Below, piece after piece: positions 9,219 to 19,251 of a stretch of DNA of 64,000 nucleotides (position 1 is its first letter; each line of letters begins with the position of its first letter). Made by a program: the position numbers and the translations under genes. The stretch spans positions 1 through 64,000 of the forward strand of contig JAKCDC010000005.1 in the NCBI GenBank assembly GCA_021838635.1, written 5' to 3'. This DNA is from Pseudomonadota bacterium. GTDB lineage: Bacteria; Pseudomonadota; Gammaproteobacteria; Steroidobacterales; Steroidobacteraceae. The notes beneath the pieces were generated by a model. That model made no database searches. It was not told the DNA's origin and was given only the letters and a program-made list of their open reading frames with translations.

Positions 9219-9234
9219 TTACAATTGTTCACAA
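9219..9234 (-). promoter_or_regulatory. Candidate response-regulator box upstream of the two-component operon
   Basis: The plus strand reads TTACAATTGTTCACAA: two similar half-sites, TTACAA and TTCACAA, around an ACAATTGT palindrome. This is an AT-rich island in GC-rich DNA about 80 bp before the regulator start. OmpR-family proteins bind direct repeats of this size. It overlaps the stop codon of the upstream glycerate kinase gene. No binding data are available. Confidence 0.3.
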
Positions 9235-10410
9235 GACTGCGCGCTGCGGCGCATCCTTCAGACCAATCACGAGGTCGGCCACGTTCGTGCCGGTCGGCCC
9301 GGTGCGCAGCAGTGCCCCGGCGGCCGCGAGCGCGCACCCGGAGTCTGCCCGCCGCAGACTGTCATCAGCGTCGAACCCGAGCACGGCGATGCGCCCGCAG
9401 GTCTCCCCGTCGATCACGGCCCCGGCATCCTCGGTCGGACCGTCGATGCCATCGGTGCCAGCGGCGAGCAGCGCAAGGTCGCCGTAACCGGCGATCAGCC
9501 GCGCCGCGGCGAGCGCCAGATGTTGATTGCGGCCACCGCGGCCAGGGGCGGCCGGTAACCGCACGGTCGATTCTCCACCCCAGAGATACACCTGCGCGCT
9601 GCCCAGCGCCAGCTCATGCGTGAACTGGGTGGCCAGGCGCTGCACCTCTCCGCCGAATCTCATACGGGCGCGCTGCACGGTCAGCCCCCGGACGCGGGCC
9701 GCCTCGGCCACCCCGTCCATCGCCGCATCAATGGATGCGATCACCTCACGCCGCAAGGCGTCCCCGCCAGGGGCCGGCCCGAGCAACCCTGAGCCAATCA
9801 GGGCCGGATCATCACCCGGCACATCGGACATGAACAGCACGCGCCCGCAGTGTCCGCCGAGACGTTCGGCGAGCCGCCCGCCCTTGATCTGCGAGCAACG
9901 GGTGCGTTCCGCATTGAGTGCGCTGATATCGAGCCCGGCGGCCATCCCATGCCGCGCGACGCGCGCGATCTGTTCGAGTGTCACCCCCGGCGCGGGCACT
10001 TCGACCAGCGCCGAGGCGCCGCCAGAGATCAGAAACAGCGCTTCGGCCTGCGCGGGCAGTTGCCGCAGCCAGCCGAGCAGCCGAGCGCCGGCGTGCAACG
10101 AGCGTTCATCGGGGATTGGATGGGCGCCGAAGAGCACCTCGGTGCCCGGCGCGGCGGCGAGCGCCTCGGCGCCGTGCCCGACCGGCGCAATCACCAGCAG
10201 CTGCTCAAGTGCCGGCCCGAGCGCCTCGCGCGCCCCGAGCGCCATCGACGCGGCCGCCTTGCCGATCGCCGCCGCCCACACCCGGGTGGGTGCGCCGCCC
10301 TGCAGCGCCTCGCGCACACAGCGGCGTCCCTCGACGCGAGCGAGGCCGGCGTGAAACAGCTCGATCAGCCGCTCTCGCCGCCGGTCGGCGCCTGGGGGGG
10401 CTTCAGCCAC
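9229..10410 (-). CDS. Glycerate 2-kinase (MOFRL/GckA-TtuD family)
   Basis: Phosphorylates D-glycerate to 2-phosphoglycerate with ATP, linking glyoxylate, hydroxypyruvate or serine breakdown to glycolysis. The 393-aa protein has the N-terminal DUF4147 region ([41 protein letters not shown]) and the C-terminal MOFRL domain ([38 protein letters not shown]). The GTG start overlaps the last 8 bases of purF, so it is probably translated from the purF transcript. That placement behind purF is not a pathway link I can explain. The gene symbol varies between species (gckA, ttuD, glxK), so none is given. Confidence 0.88.
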   Translation of the reverse strand: MAEAPPGADRRRERLIELFHAGLARVEGRRCVREALQGGAPTRVWAAAIGKAAASMALGAREALGPALEQLLVIAPVGHGAEALAAAPGTEVLFGAHPIPDERSLHAGARLLGWLRQLPAQAEALFLISGGASALVEVPAPGVTLEQIARVARHGMAAGLDISALNAERTRCSQIKGGRLAERLGGHCGRVLFMSDVPGDDPALIGSGLLGPAPGGDALRREVIASIDAAMDGVAEAARVRGLTVQRARMRFGGEVQRLATQFTHELALGSAQVYLWGGESTVRLPAAPGRGGRNQHLALAAARLIAGYGDLALLAAGTDGIDGPTEDAGAVIDGETCGRIAVLGFDADDSLRRADSGCALAAAGALLRTGPTGTNVADLVIGLKDAPQRAVL

Positions 10411-11911
10411 CGTGGACGATTTTCAGCGCTCCTCGTCCCTCGCGGCCGCGCTGCTTGGCTTCGTCGGAACGCTCGCGCTGCAAGCGCTCGAGATACTGCG
10501 GCGTGATGTCACCGGTGACGTATTGTCCGGAGAAGCACGAGGTGTCGAACTCCTCGATCTGCGAGTCCTCGTGCTTGCACGCCGCGATGAGATCATCGAG
10601 ATCTTGATAGACCAGCCAATCGGCGCCGATCAGACGCATCACATCCTCCACGCTGCGTCCGGCGGCCACCAGCTCGCGGGCCGCCGGCATGTCGATGCCA
10701 TACACGTTCGGGTAGCGCACCGGCGGGGCGGCCGAGGCGAAATACACCTTGCGCGCCCCGGCTTCGCGGGCGAGTTCTATGATCTGCGCCGAGGTGGTGC
10801 CGCGCACGATCGAATCATCGACCAACAGCACGTTCTTGCCGCGAAACTCCAGGTCAATGGCGTTCAACTTGTTGCGCACGGACTTCTGCCGCTGCTGCTG
10901 ACCGGGCATGATGAACGTGCGCCCGATATAGCGGTTCTTGGTGAACCCTTCGCGATACTTCAGGCCGAGCCGCTGCGCCAGCTGCAGCGCGCTGGTGCGG
11001 CTGGTGTCGGGGATGGGAATGACCACGTCGATGTCGTGGTTGGGACGCTCGCGCAGGATCTTCTCTGCGAGCCGATCCCCCATGCGCATGCGGGCGCGGT
11101 ACACCGAGATGTTGTCGATCTTCGAATCCGGACGGGCGAAATAGACGTACTCGAAGATGCACGGCGCGTGGCGAGCCGCGGTGACGCAGCGATGCGAGTG
11201 CAGCCGGCCGGCCTCATCGATCAGCACCGCCTCGCCCGGGGCGACATCGCGCAGGAAGCGGAACCCGAGACTGTCGAGCGCAACGCTCTCGGAGGCAAGC
11301 ATCCACTCCTTGCCTTGCGCCGTGTCACGCTCCCCGAGTGCCAGCGGCCGGATGCCGTTGGGGTCGCGGAAGCCCACGACCCCGTGCCCGATCACCATCG
11401 CCACGACGGCAAAGCCGCCGCGGCAGCGCCGGTACACCGCCTCGAGCGCCGCGAACACGTCCGCCGGGGTGACGCGCGGCGTGCCGATGCGCTGCAGTTC
11501 CGAGGCGAACACGTTCAGCAGCACCTCGGAGTCCGAGGTGGTATTCAAGTGCCGGCGGTCCTCGCGGGTCAGCACTTCGGCCAGTTCGGCCGCGTTGGTC
11601 AGATTGCCGTTGTGCGCCAGGCAGATCCCGTATGGGGAGTTGACGTAGAACGGCTGAGCCTCCGAGGCGCTATCGCAGCCCGCCGTCGGATAGCGCACAT
11701 GCCCGATGCCGATGTGACCCTTAAGCTCAAGCATGTGCTGCTGCTGGAAGACATCACGCACCAGGCCGCTGGCCTTGCGCACGCACAGCCCCCCGTCGCC
11801 GCTGGTGGCGATGCCCGCGGCATCCTGACCGCGGTGCTGCAGCACGGTGAGCGCGTCATAGAGGCGCTGATTGACCGCGCTCGTGCCGACCAATCCGACG
11901 ATTCCACACAT
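10403..11911 (-). CDS. purF: Amidophosphoribosyltransferase PurF
   Basis: Committing step of purine synthesis: PRPP plus glutamine gives phosphoribosylamine. The N-terminal Ntn glutaminase begins MCGIVGLVG with nucleophile Cys2 exposed after Met removal, followed by [10 protein letters not shown] and [10 protein letters not shown]. The phosphoribosyltransferase half has the PRPP loop [14 protein letters not shown]. The length of 502 aa matches the E. coli type. cvpA lies 8 bp upstream on the same strand, the classical cvpA-purF pair. Confidence 0.97.
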   Translation of the reverse strand: MCGIVGLVGTSAVNQRLYDALTVLQHRGQDAAGIATSGDGGLCVRKASGLVRDVFQQQHMLELKGHIGIGHVRYPTAGCDSASEAQPFYVNSPYGICLAHNGNLTNAAELAEVLTREDRRHLNTTSDSEVLLNVFASELQRIGTPRVTPADVFAALEAVYRRCRGGFAVVAMVIGHGVVGFRDPNGIRPLALGERDTAQGKEWMLASESVALDSLGFRFLRDVAPGEAVLIDEAGRLHSHRCVTAARHAPCIFEYVYFARPDSKIDNISVYRARMRMGDRLAEKILRERPNHDIDVVIPIPDTSRTSALQLAQRLGLKYREGFTKNRYIGRTFIMPGQQQRQKSVRNKLNAIDLEFRGKNVLLVDDSIVRGTTSAQIIELAREAGARKVYFASAAPPVRYPNVYGIDMPAARELVAAGRSVEDVMRLIGADWLVYQDLDDLIAACKHEDSQIEEFDTSCFSGQYVTGDITPQYLERLQRERSDEAKQRGREGRGALKIVHGG

Positions 11912-11919
11912 AACCTACC

Positions 11920-12393
11920 TCACAGCCGTCCGGACCCGACCAGCGCCCGCAACCCCCCGGCAATCGACTTGCCGTACGGGATGAGCATTGAATGGCGCCA
12001 CCAGGCCTGGGTATCAAGGTGCAACAATTCGGCAAGGATGACGAATACCCCGAGCAGTACCGCCCCGCGGACCGCGCCGAACAAAAAGCCGAGAAAGCGG
12101 TCGGTGCCGCTGAAGATCGACAGGCGCACGAAATGCGCCACGATCGCCCCGAGGGCCATGCCCACCAGCAGCACCAATGCGGCAATGATCGCGCGCGCAG
12201 CCCAAATGCGCACCGCCGGGGCCGCCAACAGACCACCGAGGTATGGCGCCAGACGCCCCGCCAGATGCCAGGCCAGAAACAGCGCGATCAGCCAGGTGGC
12301 CAGCGCGATCGCCTCGCGCAGAAAGCCGCGCACGGCTCCGATCACGGCCGACAGCACGATCACCGTGGCAATCACGTAATCGGTGGTCATCAT
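11920..12393 (-). CDS. cvpA: CvpA family inner-membrane protein
   Basis: Small integral membrane protein required for colicin V production in E. coli and linked to envelope homeostasis; its biochemical role is unknown. The 157 aa contain about four hydrophobic segments (5-25, 28-48, 65-87, 103-123) and the family pattern RGFLREAIAL near the N-terminus. Two adjacent ATGs (12393 and 12390) are both possible starts. It is 8 bp upstream of purF. Confidence 0.92.
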   Translation of the reverse strand: MMTTDYVIATVIVLSAVIGAVRGFLREAIALATWLIALFLAWHLAGRLAPYLGGLLAAPAVRIWAARAIIAALVLLVGMALGAIVAHFVRLSIFSGTDRFLGFLFGAVRGAVLLGVFVILAELLHLDTQAWWRHSMLIPYGKSIAGGLRALVGSGRL

Positions 12394-12541
12394 GCGGATT
12401 CACCGCTCGCGGTCCAGGCTGTGCCACTCGTCGGCCGCCCGATGCGCCAGCGCCCCGGTCGCCGAATCGAGGGCGGGAAGGACTCGCTGTGCGGCGGCCG
12501 TAACGGGCGCATCATCCGTCGGACGGTGGCTAGGGGCGCGG

Positions 12542-12547
12542 ATTGTA
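12542..12547 (-). promoter_or_regulatory. Candidate -10 element for cvpA-purF
   Basis: The minus strand reads TACAAT inside GTACAATCC, about 150 bp before cvpA, in the 186-bp gap after dedD that holds no gene. No convincing -35 hexamer is visible. The same GTACAATCC or close sequence precedes glyA (59717-59722). The call rests on the -10 match alone. Confidence 0.25.
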
Positions 12548-12579
12548 CAAGAGCCCGCGCACGGCCGCTCGGCGCCAGT

Positions 12580-13275
12580 TCACTGGCGCAGCAGATCGCC
12601 CCGCAAGCCCGCCCGGCCGAGCCGCCCCGCCAGCTGCAGTGCCGCGGCCCGCGTCGGCTCCGCCTGGGCGGTGACGCGCCACAGCAGCCGGCCCCGGAGG
12701 CGCAGCGGCGACAGGCGTACCCCGAAGCCCTTCGCACGCACCCGCCCGGCGAACCGCAAGGCGTCGCCGTGGAGCGCAAACACGCCCAGTTGCACCGTCC
12801 AGTGGCCTGAGACACGCCCGAGCCGGTTCACGGGGGGGAGGGTACGCACCGGACGGCGCGCTGGAGCGGTCCGGTGGGGTGGTGCCGGGGGCGGGACGGG
12901 ATGCACCGCCGGCGGCGCGACCTGAGGCGCCGTGCGAGGCGCGACCTTCGGCGCAGTCTCAGCCCGGATCTCGGGCGCTGGGACCGGTGGCGCGGCCGGC
13001 ACGGGAGCCGGTGCCGCGGAAGTCCGCGCCGACGGCGCGCGCGTTACCGGTGCCGTGCCGCCGGAACCGGCCACAGAGACGCTCAGGCGCTGCGCAGCGG
13101 CGCGCGCGCCAGGCCCGAGCGGTAATGTGTAGGAGCGCACCGGTGCAGCGGCCACAGCGGTACCGGCCGGCGGCGTGCCCGCAGCCTTCATCCGCGGCGG
13201 CCCGGTCAGCAACTCCGGAACCAACAGCACGATCAACGCCACAAGAATAATGGCGCCCGTCAGTCGTTCTTTCAC
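12580..13275 (-). CDS. dedD: SPOR-domain cell-division protein DedD-like
   Basis: Bitopic inner-membrane protein that recognises denuded septal peptidoglycan. The start KERLTGAIILVALIVLLVPELLTG supplies the membrane anchor. A long Pro/Ala-rich periplasmic linker follows, then a C-terminal SPOR domain (about residues 155-231) with WTVQLGVFALHGDALRFAGRVR and LLWRVTAQA. I place the start at the GTG at 13275, which overlaps the folC stop as GTGA and matches the DedD N-terminus; an ATG at 13299 would overlap folC by 28 bp. Its position between folC and cvpA is the conserved dedD location. Confidence 0.85.
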   Translation of the reverse strand: MKERLTGAIILVALIVLLVPELLTGPPRMKAAGTPPAGTAVAAAPVRSYTLPLGPGARAAAQRLSVSVAGSGGTAPVTRAPSARTSAAPAPVPAAPPVPAPEIRAETAPKVAPRTAPQVAPPAVHPVPPPAPPHRTAPARRPVRTLPPVNRLGRVSGHWTVQLGVFALHGDALRFAGRVRAKGFGVRLSPLRLRGRLLWRVTAQAEPTRAAALQLAGRLGRAGLRGDLLRQ

Positions 13276-14573
13276 GGCGCGCAGTATACCCCAAGCCATT
13301 TCAGCGCCGGCCCGACCGTGTACACCGAGCCACAGACAATCACCCGATCGCCGGGCCGCGCGACGGCGCGCGCCGCGGCACAGGCGGCTTCGACCGACTC
13401 GAACAGGTGCGGGCGCGCTATCACCGCCGCCAACCGCTGCCCGAGCGCCTCAGCGCTGGTACCGCGCGGGCCCGGCAGCGCGCACAGAAACCACTGCGTG
13501 ACTCGGGGCGCGAGTGCCGCGGCAATCTCGGGCGCATCCTTGTCGCCGAGCACTCCGAGTACCGCGAGCGTGCGACCGCGGCAGGGACGGCGGGCCAGTT
13601 CGGCCGCCAAGATCTGCGCCGCCGGTGCGTTGTGCGCGATGTCGAGAATCCACGGTACCTCGCCTGGGACCACCTGGAACCGGCCGGCGAGGCGCACCGA
13701 GCCGAGCGCAGTGCCCACGGTGCGCGCATCGAGCGCCGTGAGAACGGCTTCGACCTCACTGCGCGCCCGACTCATCGCGAGTGACTCGATCGCCGCCAGC
13801 GCGGTGGCCGCATTGCGGTACTGGATAAGGCCCGCCAGCCGCGAGGGCGGCAAGTCCTCAAGCTGCAGACCGAGCCCCTCATAGCGCCAGCGACCCTCGG
13901 CGCGCACTTCCCAGCGGAAGTCTTGTTCCGCCAGTACCGCGCGCGCCCCGAGCCGCGTGATCGCGGCGTAGACGCTCCCGGGCAGGCTCGGGGTGCCAAG
14001 CACCGCCGGGCGCCCGGCGCGGAAAATGCCCGCCTTTTCCGCACCGATCGCCTCCAGCGTCGCACCGAGCCACTCACGGTGATCAAGGCCCACCGAGCAG
14101 AGCACGGCCGCATCGGCATCGATCAGGTTGGTCGCATCGAGCCGTCCGCCCAATCCCACTTCGAGCACCGCGAAGCGCACGCCCGCCTGGGCGAACAGCC
14201 ACAGCGCCGCGAGCGTGTTGTATTCGAAGAAGGTGAGGCTCTGCGGGCCGCGCGCCGCCTCAATGTGCTCGAACGCGCTCACCAGCGCCGCATCATCGAC
14301 CTCGCGACCCTGGATGCGGATGCGTTCGTTGTAGCGGATGAAGTGCGGCGAGGTGAATAGCCCGACAGTGGCGCCCGCGGCGAGCAGCAACGCCTCGGTA
14401 TGCGCCGCCGTCGAACCCTTGCCGTTGGTGCCGGCCACAGTGATGACGATCGCCGCCGGCCGATCGAGGCCGAGGCGGCGCGCCACGGCACCGACGCGCT
14501 CGAGACCCAGATCGATGCTGTGCGGATGGGCTGCCTGCTGGCGCGCCAGCCAATACTCAAGTGACTCGCTCAC
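13272..14573 (-). CDS. folC: Bifunctional folylpolyglutamate synthase / dihydrofolate synthase FolC
   Basis: Adds glutamate to dihydropteroate and to tetrahydrofolates. This Mur-ligase-like ATPase has VAGTNGKGSTAAH as P-loop, TSPHFIRYNERI, FAVLEVGLGGRLDATN, and a C-terminal domain with WILDIAHNAPAA and VLGVLGDKD. The GTG at 14573 (VSESLEYWLARQQAAHP) gives 433 aa, the usual length; the reading frame is open much further upstream, but that sequence overlaps accD in another frame. It sits 35 bp behind accD. Confidence 0.95.
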   Translation of the reverse strand: MSESLEYWLARQQAAHPHSIDLGLERVGAVARRLGLDRPAAIVITVAGTNGKGSTAAHTEALLLAAGATVGLFTSPHFIRYNERIRIQGREVDDAALVSAFEHIEAARGPQSLTFFEYNTLAALWLFAQAGVRFAVLEVGLGGRLDATNLIDADAAVLCSVGLDHREWLGATLEAIGAEKAGIFRAGRPAVLGTPSLPGSVYAAITRLGARAVLAEQDFRWEVRAEGRWRYEGLGLQLEDLPPSRLAGLIQYRNAATALAAIESLAMSRARSEVEAVLTALDARTVGTALGSVRLAGRFQVVPGEVPWILDIAHNAPAAQILAAELARRPCRGRTLAVLGVLGDKDAPEIAAALAPRVTQWFLCALPGPRGTSAEALGQRLAAVIARPHLFESVEAACAAARAVARPGDRVIVCGSVYTVGPALKWLGVYCAP

Positions 14574-14608
14574 GGGCGCCTCGACGATGCGGCCCCAGCG
14601 ACGCGCCC

Positions 14609-15469
14609 TCAGGCGGCCGCGGGCTTCTTCAGCAACAGCCGCAGCACCGCGCCGATGCGGGCACGCATCTCGCGGCGATCGACGATCATGTCGAGGGCAC
14701 CGTGCTCGAGCAGAAACTCGCTGCGCTGGAAGCCCTCCGGCAGCGTCTCGCGCACGGTCTGCTGGATGACGCGCGGACCGGCGAAACCGATCAGCGCGCG
14801 CGGCTCGGCGAGATTCAGATCCCCGAGCATCGCCAGACTCGCCGACACCCCCCCGGTGGTCGGATCGGTCATCACGGATATGAACGGCAGCCGTGCGCGG
14901 CGCATTTGCGCGAGCGAGGCGGAGGTCTTGGCCATCTGCAGCAGCGAGTACAGCGCCTCCTGCATGCGGGCACCCCCGCTGGAGGTGAAACACACCAGCG
15001 CCGTTCGCTCTGCGAGACAGTGATCGGCGGCGCGCTTGAAGCGCTCCCCGACCACCGAACCCATCGAGCCGCCGAGGAACTGAAATTCGAACGCGCAGGC
15101 GACCAACGCGAGTCCCTCGAGGGCCCCGGCCATCACCACCAGCGCATCGGCCTCACCGGTGTTCTTCTGCGCCTGCGCCAGGCGGTCCTTGTACCGCTTG
15201 CTGTCGCGGAACTTCAGCGGGTCCTCCGGGGTGACCCGGGCGGCCAGCTCGACGCCGGAGCCCGGATCGAGGAAGGCCTCCAGCCGCTCGCGTGCGCCGA
15301 TGCGCATGTGGTGCGCGCACTTGGGACAGACATACAGATTGCGCTCGAGCTCGGCGCGGTACAGCACGGCATCGCAGACCGGGCACTTGATCCACAGGCC
15401 CTCAGGTACCGAACGCGTGCGCCGTTCGGTCTTGATCCGCGAGGGCATGATCTTTTCAAACCAGGACAT
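14609..15469 (-). CDS. accD: Acetyl-CoA carboxylase carboxyltransferase subunit beta AccD
   Basis: With AccA it transfers carboxyl from biotin-BCCP to acetyl-CoA, giving malonyl-CoA for fatty acid synthesis. The N-terminal zinc ribbon uses Cys29, Cys32, Cys48 and Cys51 (KCPVCDA...YVCPKCAHH). The crotonase-like core contains [23 protein letters not shown] and [10 protein letters not shown]. The ATG at 15469 ([12 protein letters not shown]) matches AccD N-termini and gives 286 aa. It lies 40 bp after truA and 35 bp before folC. Confidence 0.97.
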   Translation of the reverse strand: MSWFEKIMPSRIKTERRTRSVPEGLWIKCPVCDAVLYRAELERNLYVCPKCAHHMRIGARERLEAFLDPGSGVELAARVTPEDPLKFRDSKRYKDRLAQAQKNTGEADALVVMAGALEGLALVACAFEFQFLGGSMGSVVGERFKRAADHCLAERTALVCFTSSGGARMQEALYSLLQMAKTSASLAQMRRARLPFISVMTDPTTGGVSASLAMLGDLNLAEPRALIGFAGPRVIQQTVRETLPEGFQRSEFLLEHGALDMIVDRREMRARIGAVLRLLLKKPAAA

Positions 15470-15509
15470 AGGGCATCCGCCAGGGGACCAGGGCGGGGAT
15501 GATAGCCGA

Positions 15510-16292
15510 TCAGCGCAGATCAGGCCCGTCGGGCGGGGGCGGCACTGCAAACGCCTCGGGGTAACGCACCGACCACAGGTACAGCCCGGCAGCCGGCGCG
15601 GTCGCGGCACTGCGGCGACGATCGCGCCCGCAGAGCACCTGGGCAGCCCATTCTGGCGGGGCATCGCCCTTGCCGACGGCGAGCAGCAGGCCAACGATAT
15701 TGCGCACCATGTGATGCAGGAACGCGTTGGCGGTCGCCTCGATGATCAGCCAGTCGTCCCGACGCTCGACGGTGAGCCGCTCCAGACGCCGCACGGGAGA
15801 CTTCGCCTGGCACTGAGCGGCGCGAAACGCGCTGAAATCGTGCTCGCCCTCGAGCCACGCGGCCGCGTGCGCCATCGCTACGGCATCCAGTGGCCGATGC
15901 ACCCAGGTGGCTTGGCGCGCGAACAGCGCCGAGCGAGTGCGACGGTTCAGAACGAGGTAGCGGTAGGTGCGCGTCTCGGCGCAGTAGCGCGCATGGAAGT
16001 GATCGGGCACCGGCCGCACCCACGAAACGCTGATGTCGGGCGGCAGCTCGCTGTTGGCGCCGAGCAGCCAGGCGCGCAGCGTGCGCACCGCGTGGGTATC
16101 GAAGTGGGCCACCTGGCCGCGGGCATGCACACCGGCGTCGGTGCGGCCCGCGCAGGTCAGGCTGACCGGCTCGGCGGCGATCTTGCCGAGGGCGGCCTCC
16201 AGGCAGTCCTGCACGCTCGGACTTGACGGCTGGTGCTGCCAGCCGGCGTAGGCGCCGCCCTGGTACTGCAGTCCGACCGCGATGCGAGGCAT
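15510..16292 (-). CDS. truA: tRNA pseudouridine(38-40) synthase TruA
   Basis: Isomerises uridines 38-40 in the anticodon stem-loop. The catalytic Asp lies in [20 protein letters not shown]. Other family motifs are [28 protein letters not shown], and [17 protein letters not shown] near the C-terminus. The length of 260 aa is normal. Its ATG shares one base with the fimV stop (TGATG), indicating translational coupling with fimV, an order also seen in Pseudomonas. Confidence 0.96.
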   Translation of the reverse strand: MPRIAVGLQYQGGAYAGWQHQPSSPSVQDCLEAALGKIAAEPVSLTCAGRTDAGVHARGQVAHFDTHAVRTLRAWLLGANSELPPDISVSWVRPVPDHFHARYCAETRTYRYLVLNRRTRSALFARQATWVHRPLDAVAMAHAAAWLEGEHDFSAFRAAQCQAKSPVRRLERLTVERRDDWLIIEATANAFLHHMVRNIVGLLLAVGKGDAPPEWAAQVLCGRDRRRSAATAPAAGLYLWSVRYPEAFAVPPPPDGPDLR

Positions 16293-19012
16293 CAGCCGGG
16301 CAGCGACTCCAACAGGCGTCCGGCCTCCTGGCGCTGGGCATCAGAGCCCTCGTGCATCACTTCCTCCAGGATGCTGCGCGCCCCTTCCGGATCACCCATG
16401 TCCATATAGGCACGGGCCAGATCAAGTTTGGTGCCCACTTCACTCATGCTCACCGGCTCGAACTCCCCGAGCACGGCATTCTCACCGGTCGGCCCCTCGC
16501 CCACTGCGGCGACGTCCGTATGGGCGAACGTGGCCGTGCCGATGTCGAAATCCAGGCCGTCGCCAGCCTTGGGCTTCGGCTCAGCGGTGCCACCGAGGTC
16601 GAAGTCCACCCCGGCAATATCAAGCGCACTCAGGCGCGAGGTCTCCGAGGTATCGCGCGCCCCGGCCGGCTCCTCGGCCAGCAGATTCTCCAGCTCCCGT
16701 TCGTCGATCTGCCAGGCACTGGTGGTCCCAGTGGACTCCGGTGCGGCGTGCGGCTCGCCGGAGGCCGCTTCGCCGGCCCGCTGGAGCATCTCGCGAGAAT
16801 GTTCGTCGAGGCCCGCAACCAGCGTCGGCGCATCGGTGCCGAGGCCCGGCTGGACCGTGGTCTCGAACGCCCCCAGGTCCAGTCCCAGATCGTCGATCGC
16901 GAGCTCCGCAGTGCGCTCCGACCCCTGGCTCAGCGCCTCCACCTTCTCGCGCAGTGCCGCCGGGCCGGCCACATGCAGCGCAGGCTGCTCAACCGTCGGT
17001 TCAACCGGCTCGAACGGATGCTCGGCCATCTCCTGGGTCACACCGGTTTCCGACCCGGTCGCTTCGAAGTCCGGGAATGATTCGTTCAGATCGTCGCCGG
17101 CGACCGTGTCCCCGGGCAGCTCCTCTCCGAGGGCCGCACCGATGTCCAGATCAAACGCGCCGGTATTGCCGGTGCCGCCCGCGGCGGCCGCAGCGCCTGG
17201 CACCGCGCCGCCCATCAGGTCGAAATCCACCCGGCCCTGGCCACCCTCCAGATCCAGATCGACGCCCTGAGCGGCCGCGCCGCTGACCTCGGAGCCTGCA
17301 AACAGCGGATCATCCGGGGCGAGCTGCCGTCCCATGATGACGACCTTGTCCCATTCGCCGGCCGGCGCCTGATCGCGCGTGTCGGCCAGCTCATGCGCCA
17401 ATTCGACGAACTGCTCCTTGTTGCCCCAGACGAAGAACACTTCGAGGAGCTTCAGCTTCAGATCGTGTCGCTGCGGTTCGCGCTGAATGGCGATGCGGAT
17501 CAGATCGGCGGCCTGGTCATACAGGCCGTACGCCATGTGGAAATCAGCCTCGGCGAGCGGGTCACCCTGTTCGAGGTTCAGCGCCGTCTCGCTGCTCATC
17601 GTCTGGTCGGCCGCAACATGCGTCTGCACGACCGGGGCTGCCGCATCGTGCATCACCAGGCGCGGCTGCTCGTGCGTCGTCTCGCGCACATCGATCGCAT
17701 CGTTGTGACGCCCGCCCAGTGAGTCGATCGGTGCGGCCGCATGCGCCTGTTCGGCGAAGCCGCCGTCGGCCGACTGGCGCAGCAGATCATTGGCTGCGGA
17801 TTCGCGCCGGCCGCGCAGCACCCGCGCCAGCCCGTAAGCGATCAGCAGCACCAGCAGTGCCAGCAGCGCCCACCAGTAGCGGCGCACCATCTGCCCGAAC
17901 GCGCTCGGCGCGGCGGTGTGCGCGGCCAGCGGGATCGGCTGCGGCGGATGCAGCTTCATCGGCCGATGCAGTGCGGGGGCGTGCGTCACCGAGGCGGGCG
18001 CGGCGGGATGGGCCACCGGCGCGCGCTGGCCGGCAGCGACCTGCGCCTGCAGTGCCGCGAGCGCCGCACTCTTCAGCTGCACCAGGCGCTTCTCCTGCGC
18101 CAGTTGACCCTTCAGCGTCTGCACCTGTGCTTGCAGCGCCCCTACGGCCGCCGAGGTGCCGCGACCGGTACCGACAGTCGGGCCGCTCGGTGCGACCAGC
18201 CGCAGGCGTCCGGCACTGCCGGCCTGCCCGGTGCGCCAGGCGCTGTCCTGGCGGGTCACATCGCGCCAAGCGGCTGACGGGGCCACCTGTCGCGCGGCGC
18301 TGGCCGTCGGGATGCGCAGCACCGCACCGGCGCGCAGCATGTTCATGTTGTGCGCGAATGCCTGCGGATTGAGCTGGTAAATTGCCACCATCCACTGGCG
18401 GGTGCGCGTCGAGTCCATGCCGCCGCCGCTGAGGCGGCTGGCAATGCCCGAGAGTGTCTCGCCCGAGCGCACGTGTACCGAGCGTGGCAGGCTCACGGCA
18501 GGACCCGCCGGGGCCGGAGCCGGCGCGCTCGCCTGCGGCAGCTCCGCGGCGCGCGCTGCATTACCCACCACCGGCGCGGCGATCGCGACATGGTGCGGCT
18601 GGCTCGCGCTCGGCACGTACACCGGCGGATTCAGCAGGATCGTGTACTCGCGGAACAGCACGCCTCGGTCCCAGCTGGCCTTGACCAGCAGGGTGAGAAT
18701 CGGATCGGTCACCGGGAGGCTAGAGGTCAGGTGCAGTACGATGCGCCCGCCGGCCGCGTGCTCGACCTGGAGCCGCGCCCCGTTGAGGTAGGCCGGCCAG
18801 TCCAGGCTGTACTTGGCGAACGTCGTGCGCGAGGCGAGCCGCACCGAGAGGCTCTGCAGCGCCCCGGGGGTAGCATCGAGCAAATCGATGCGCGCATTCA
18901 GCGGCTGGTCGAGATGCGACTTTAAATGGATATTCCCGAGGCCCAGAGCCAGCGCCGCCTGCGGCAACGCCAGCAGCAGCACCATCACCAGACTTGAGCG
19001 TTTGGCGATCAT
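16292..19012 (-). CDS. fimV: FimV/HubP-family polar landmark and type IV pilus assembly protein
   Basis: Large peptidoglycan-binding inner-membrane scaffold that organises the cell pole and supports type IV pilus secretin assembly and twitching. With the ATG at 19012 (MIAKRSSLVMVLLLALPQAALA, a signal peptide) the protein is 906 aa. The FimV N-terminal domain (LGLGNIHLKSHLDQPLNARIDL) is followed by a LysM domain (about 178-236, VHVRSGETLSGIASRL). A coiled coil (about 292-326), a transmembrane helix (about 379-399, YWWALLALLVLLIAYG) and a long acidic cytoplasmic region come next. The C-terminal FimV TPR motif is KLDLARAYMDMGDPEGARSILEEVMHEG. GGGGTG before 19012 favours this start over 19033. 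Confidence 0.92.
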   Translation of the reverse strand: MIAKRSSLVMVLLLALPQAALALGLGNIHLKSHLDQPLNARIDLLDATPGALQSLSVRLASRTTFAKYSLDWPAYLNGARLQVEHAAGGRIVLHLTSSLPVTDPILTLLVKASWDRGVLFREYTILLNPPVYVPSASQPHHVAIAAPVVGNAARAAELPQASAPAPAPAGPAVSLPRSVHVRSGETLSGIASRLSGGGMDSTRTRQWMVAIYQLNPQAFAHNMNMLRAGAVLRIPTASAARQVAPSAAWRDVTRQDSAWRTGQAGSAGRLRLVAPSGPTVGTGRGTSAAVGALQAQVQTLKGQLAQEKRLVQLKSAALAALQAQVAAGQRAPVAHPAAPASVTHAPALHRPMKLHPPQPIPLAAHTAAPSAFGQMVRRYWWALLALLVLLIAYGLARVLRGRRESAANDLLRQSADGGFAEQAHAAAPIDSLGGRHNDAIDVRETTHEQPRLVMHDAAAPVVQTHVAADQTMSSETALNLEQGDPLAEADFHMAYGLYDQAADLIRIAIQREPQRHDLKLKLLEVFFVWGNKEQFVELAHELADTRDQAPAGEWDKVVIMGRQLAPDDPLFAGSEVSGAAAQGVDLDLEGGQGRVDFDLMGGAVPGAAAAAGGTGNTGAFDLDIGAALGEELPGDTVAGDDLNESFPDFEATGSETGVTQEMAEHPFEPVEPTVEQPALHVAGPAALREKVEALSQGSERTAELAIDDLGLDLGAFETTVQPGLGTDAPTLVAGLDEHSREMLQRAGEAASGEPHAAPESTGTTSAWQIDERELENLLAEEPAGARDTSETSRLSALDIAGVDFDLGGTAEPKPKAGDGLDFDIGTATFAHTDVAAVGEGPTGENAVLGEFEPVSMSEVGTKLDLARAYMDMGDPEGARSILEEVMHEGSDAQRQEAGRLLESLPG

Positions 19013-19103
19013 TGACCACACCCCGAACGGCATCGGTAAGACAAACCCCTTATAAAAACAATCGGATGGTCGCTTTTCGCGATCGCATCCGGCGCGGGCG
19101 GCA

Positions 19104-19132
19104 ATATAACTTAAATCGGTTCGCACCCCCAA
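19104..19132 (-). promoter_or_regulatory. Candidate sigma-70 promoter for fimV-truA-accD-folC
   Basis: On the minus strand, TTGGGG (19127-19132) and TTATAT (19104-19109) are separated by 17 bp. They lie in an AT-rich patch about 90 bp before the fimV start, in the 239-bp gap downstream of aroC. The -10 is good and the -35 only fair. Confidence 0.35.
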
Positions 19133-19251
19133 GCCGGCTCGCACCGGCGGGCGGGCTTGCCACCTCGCTTGCCGATTGATCTTTACTCATTCTGGCCCGG
19201 CAAACTGTGTCGTGCTTCGTAGACTGGCCGATCCGCCCCGCCCCGAAGCCC

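Noticed and set aside
10412-12379. Plus-strand open frame opposite purF and cvpA
   Set aside because: Antisense shadow covering two clear minus-strand genes.
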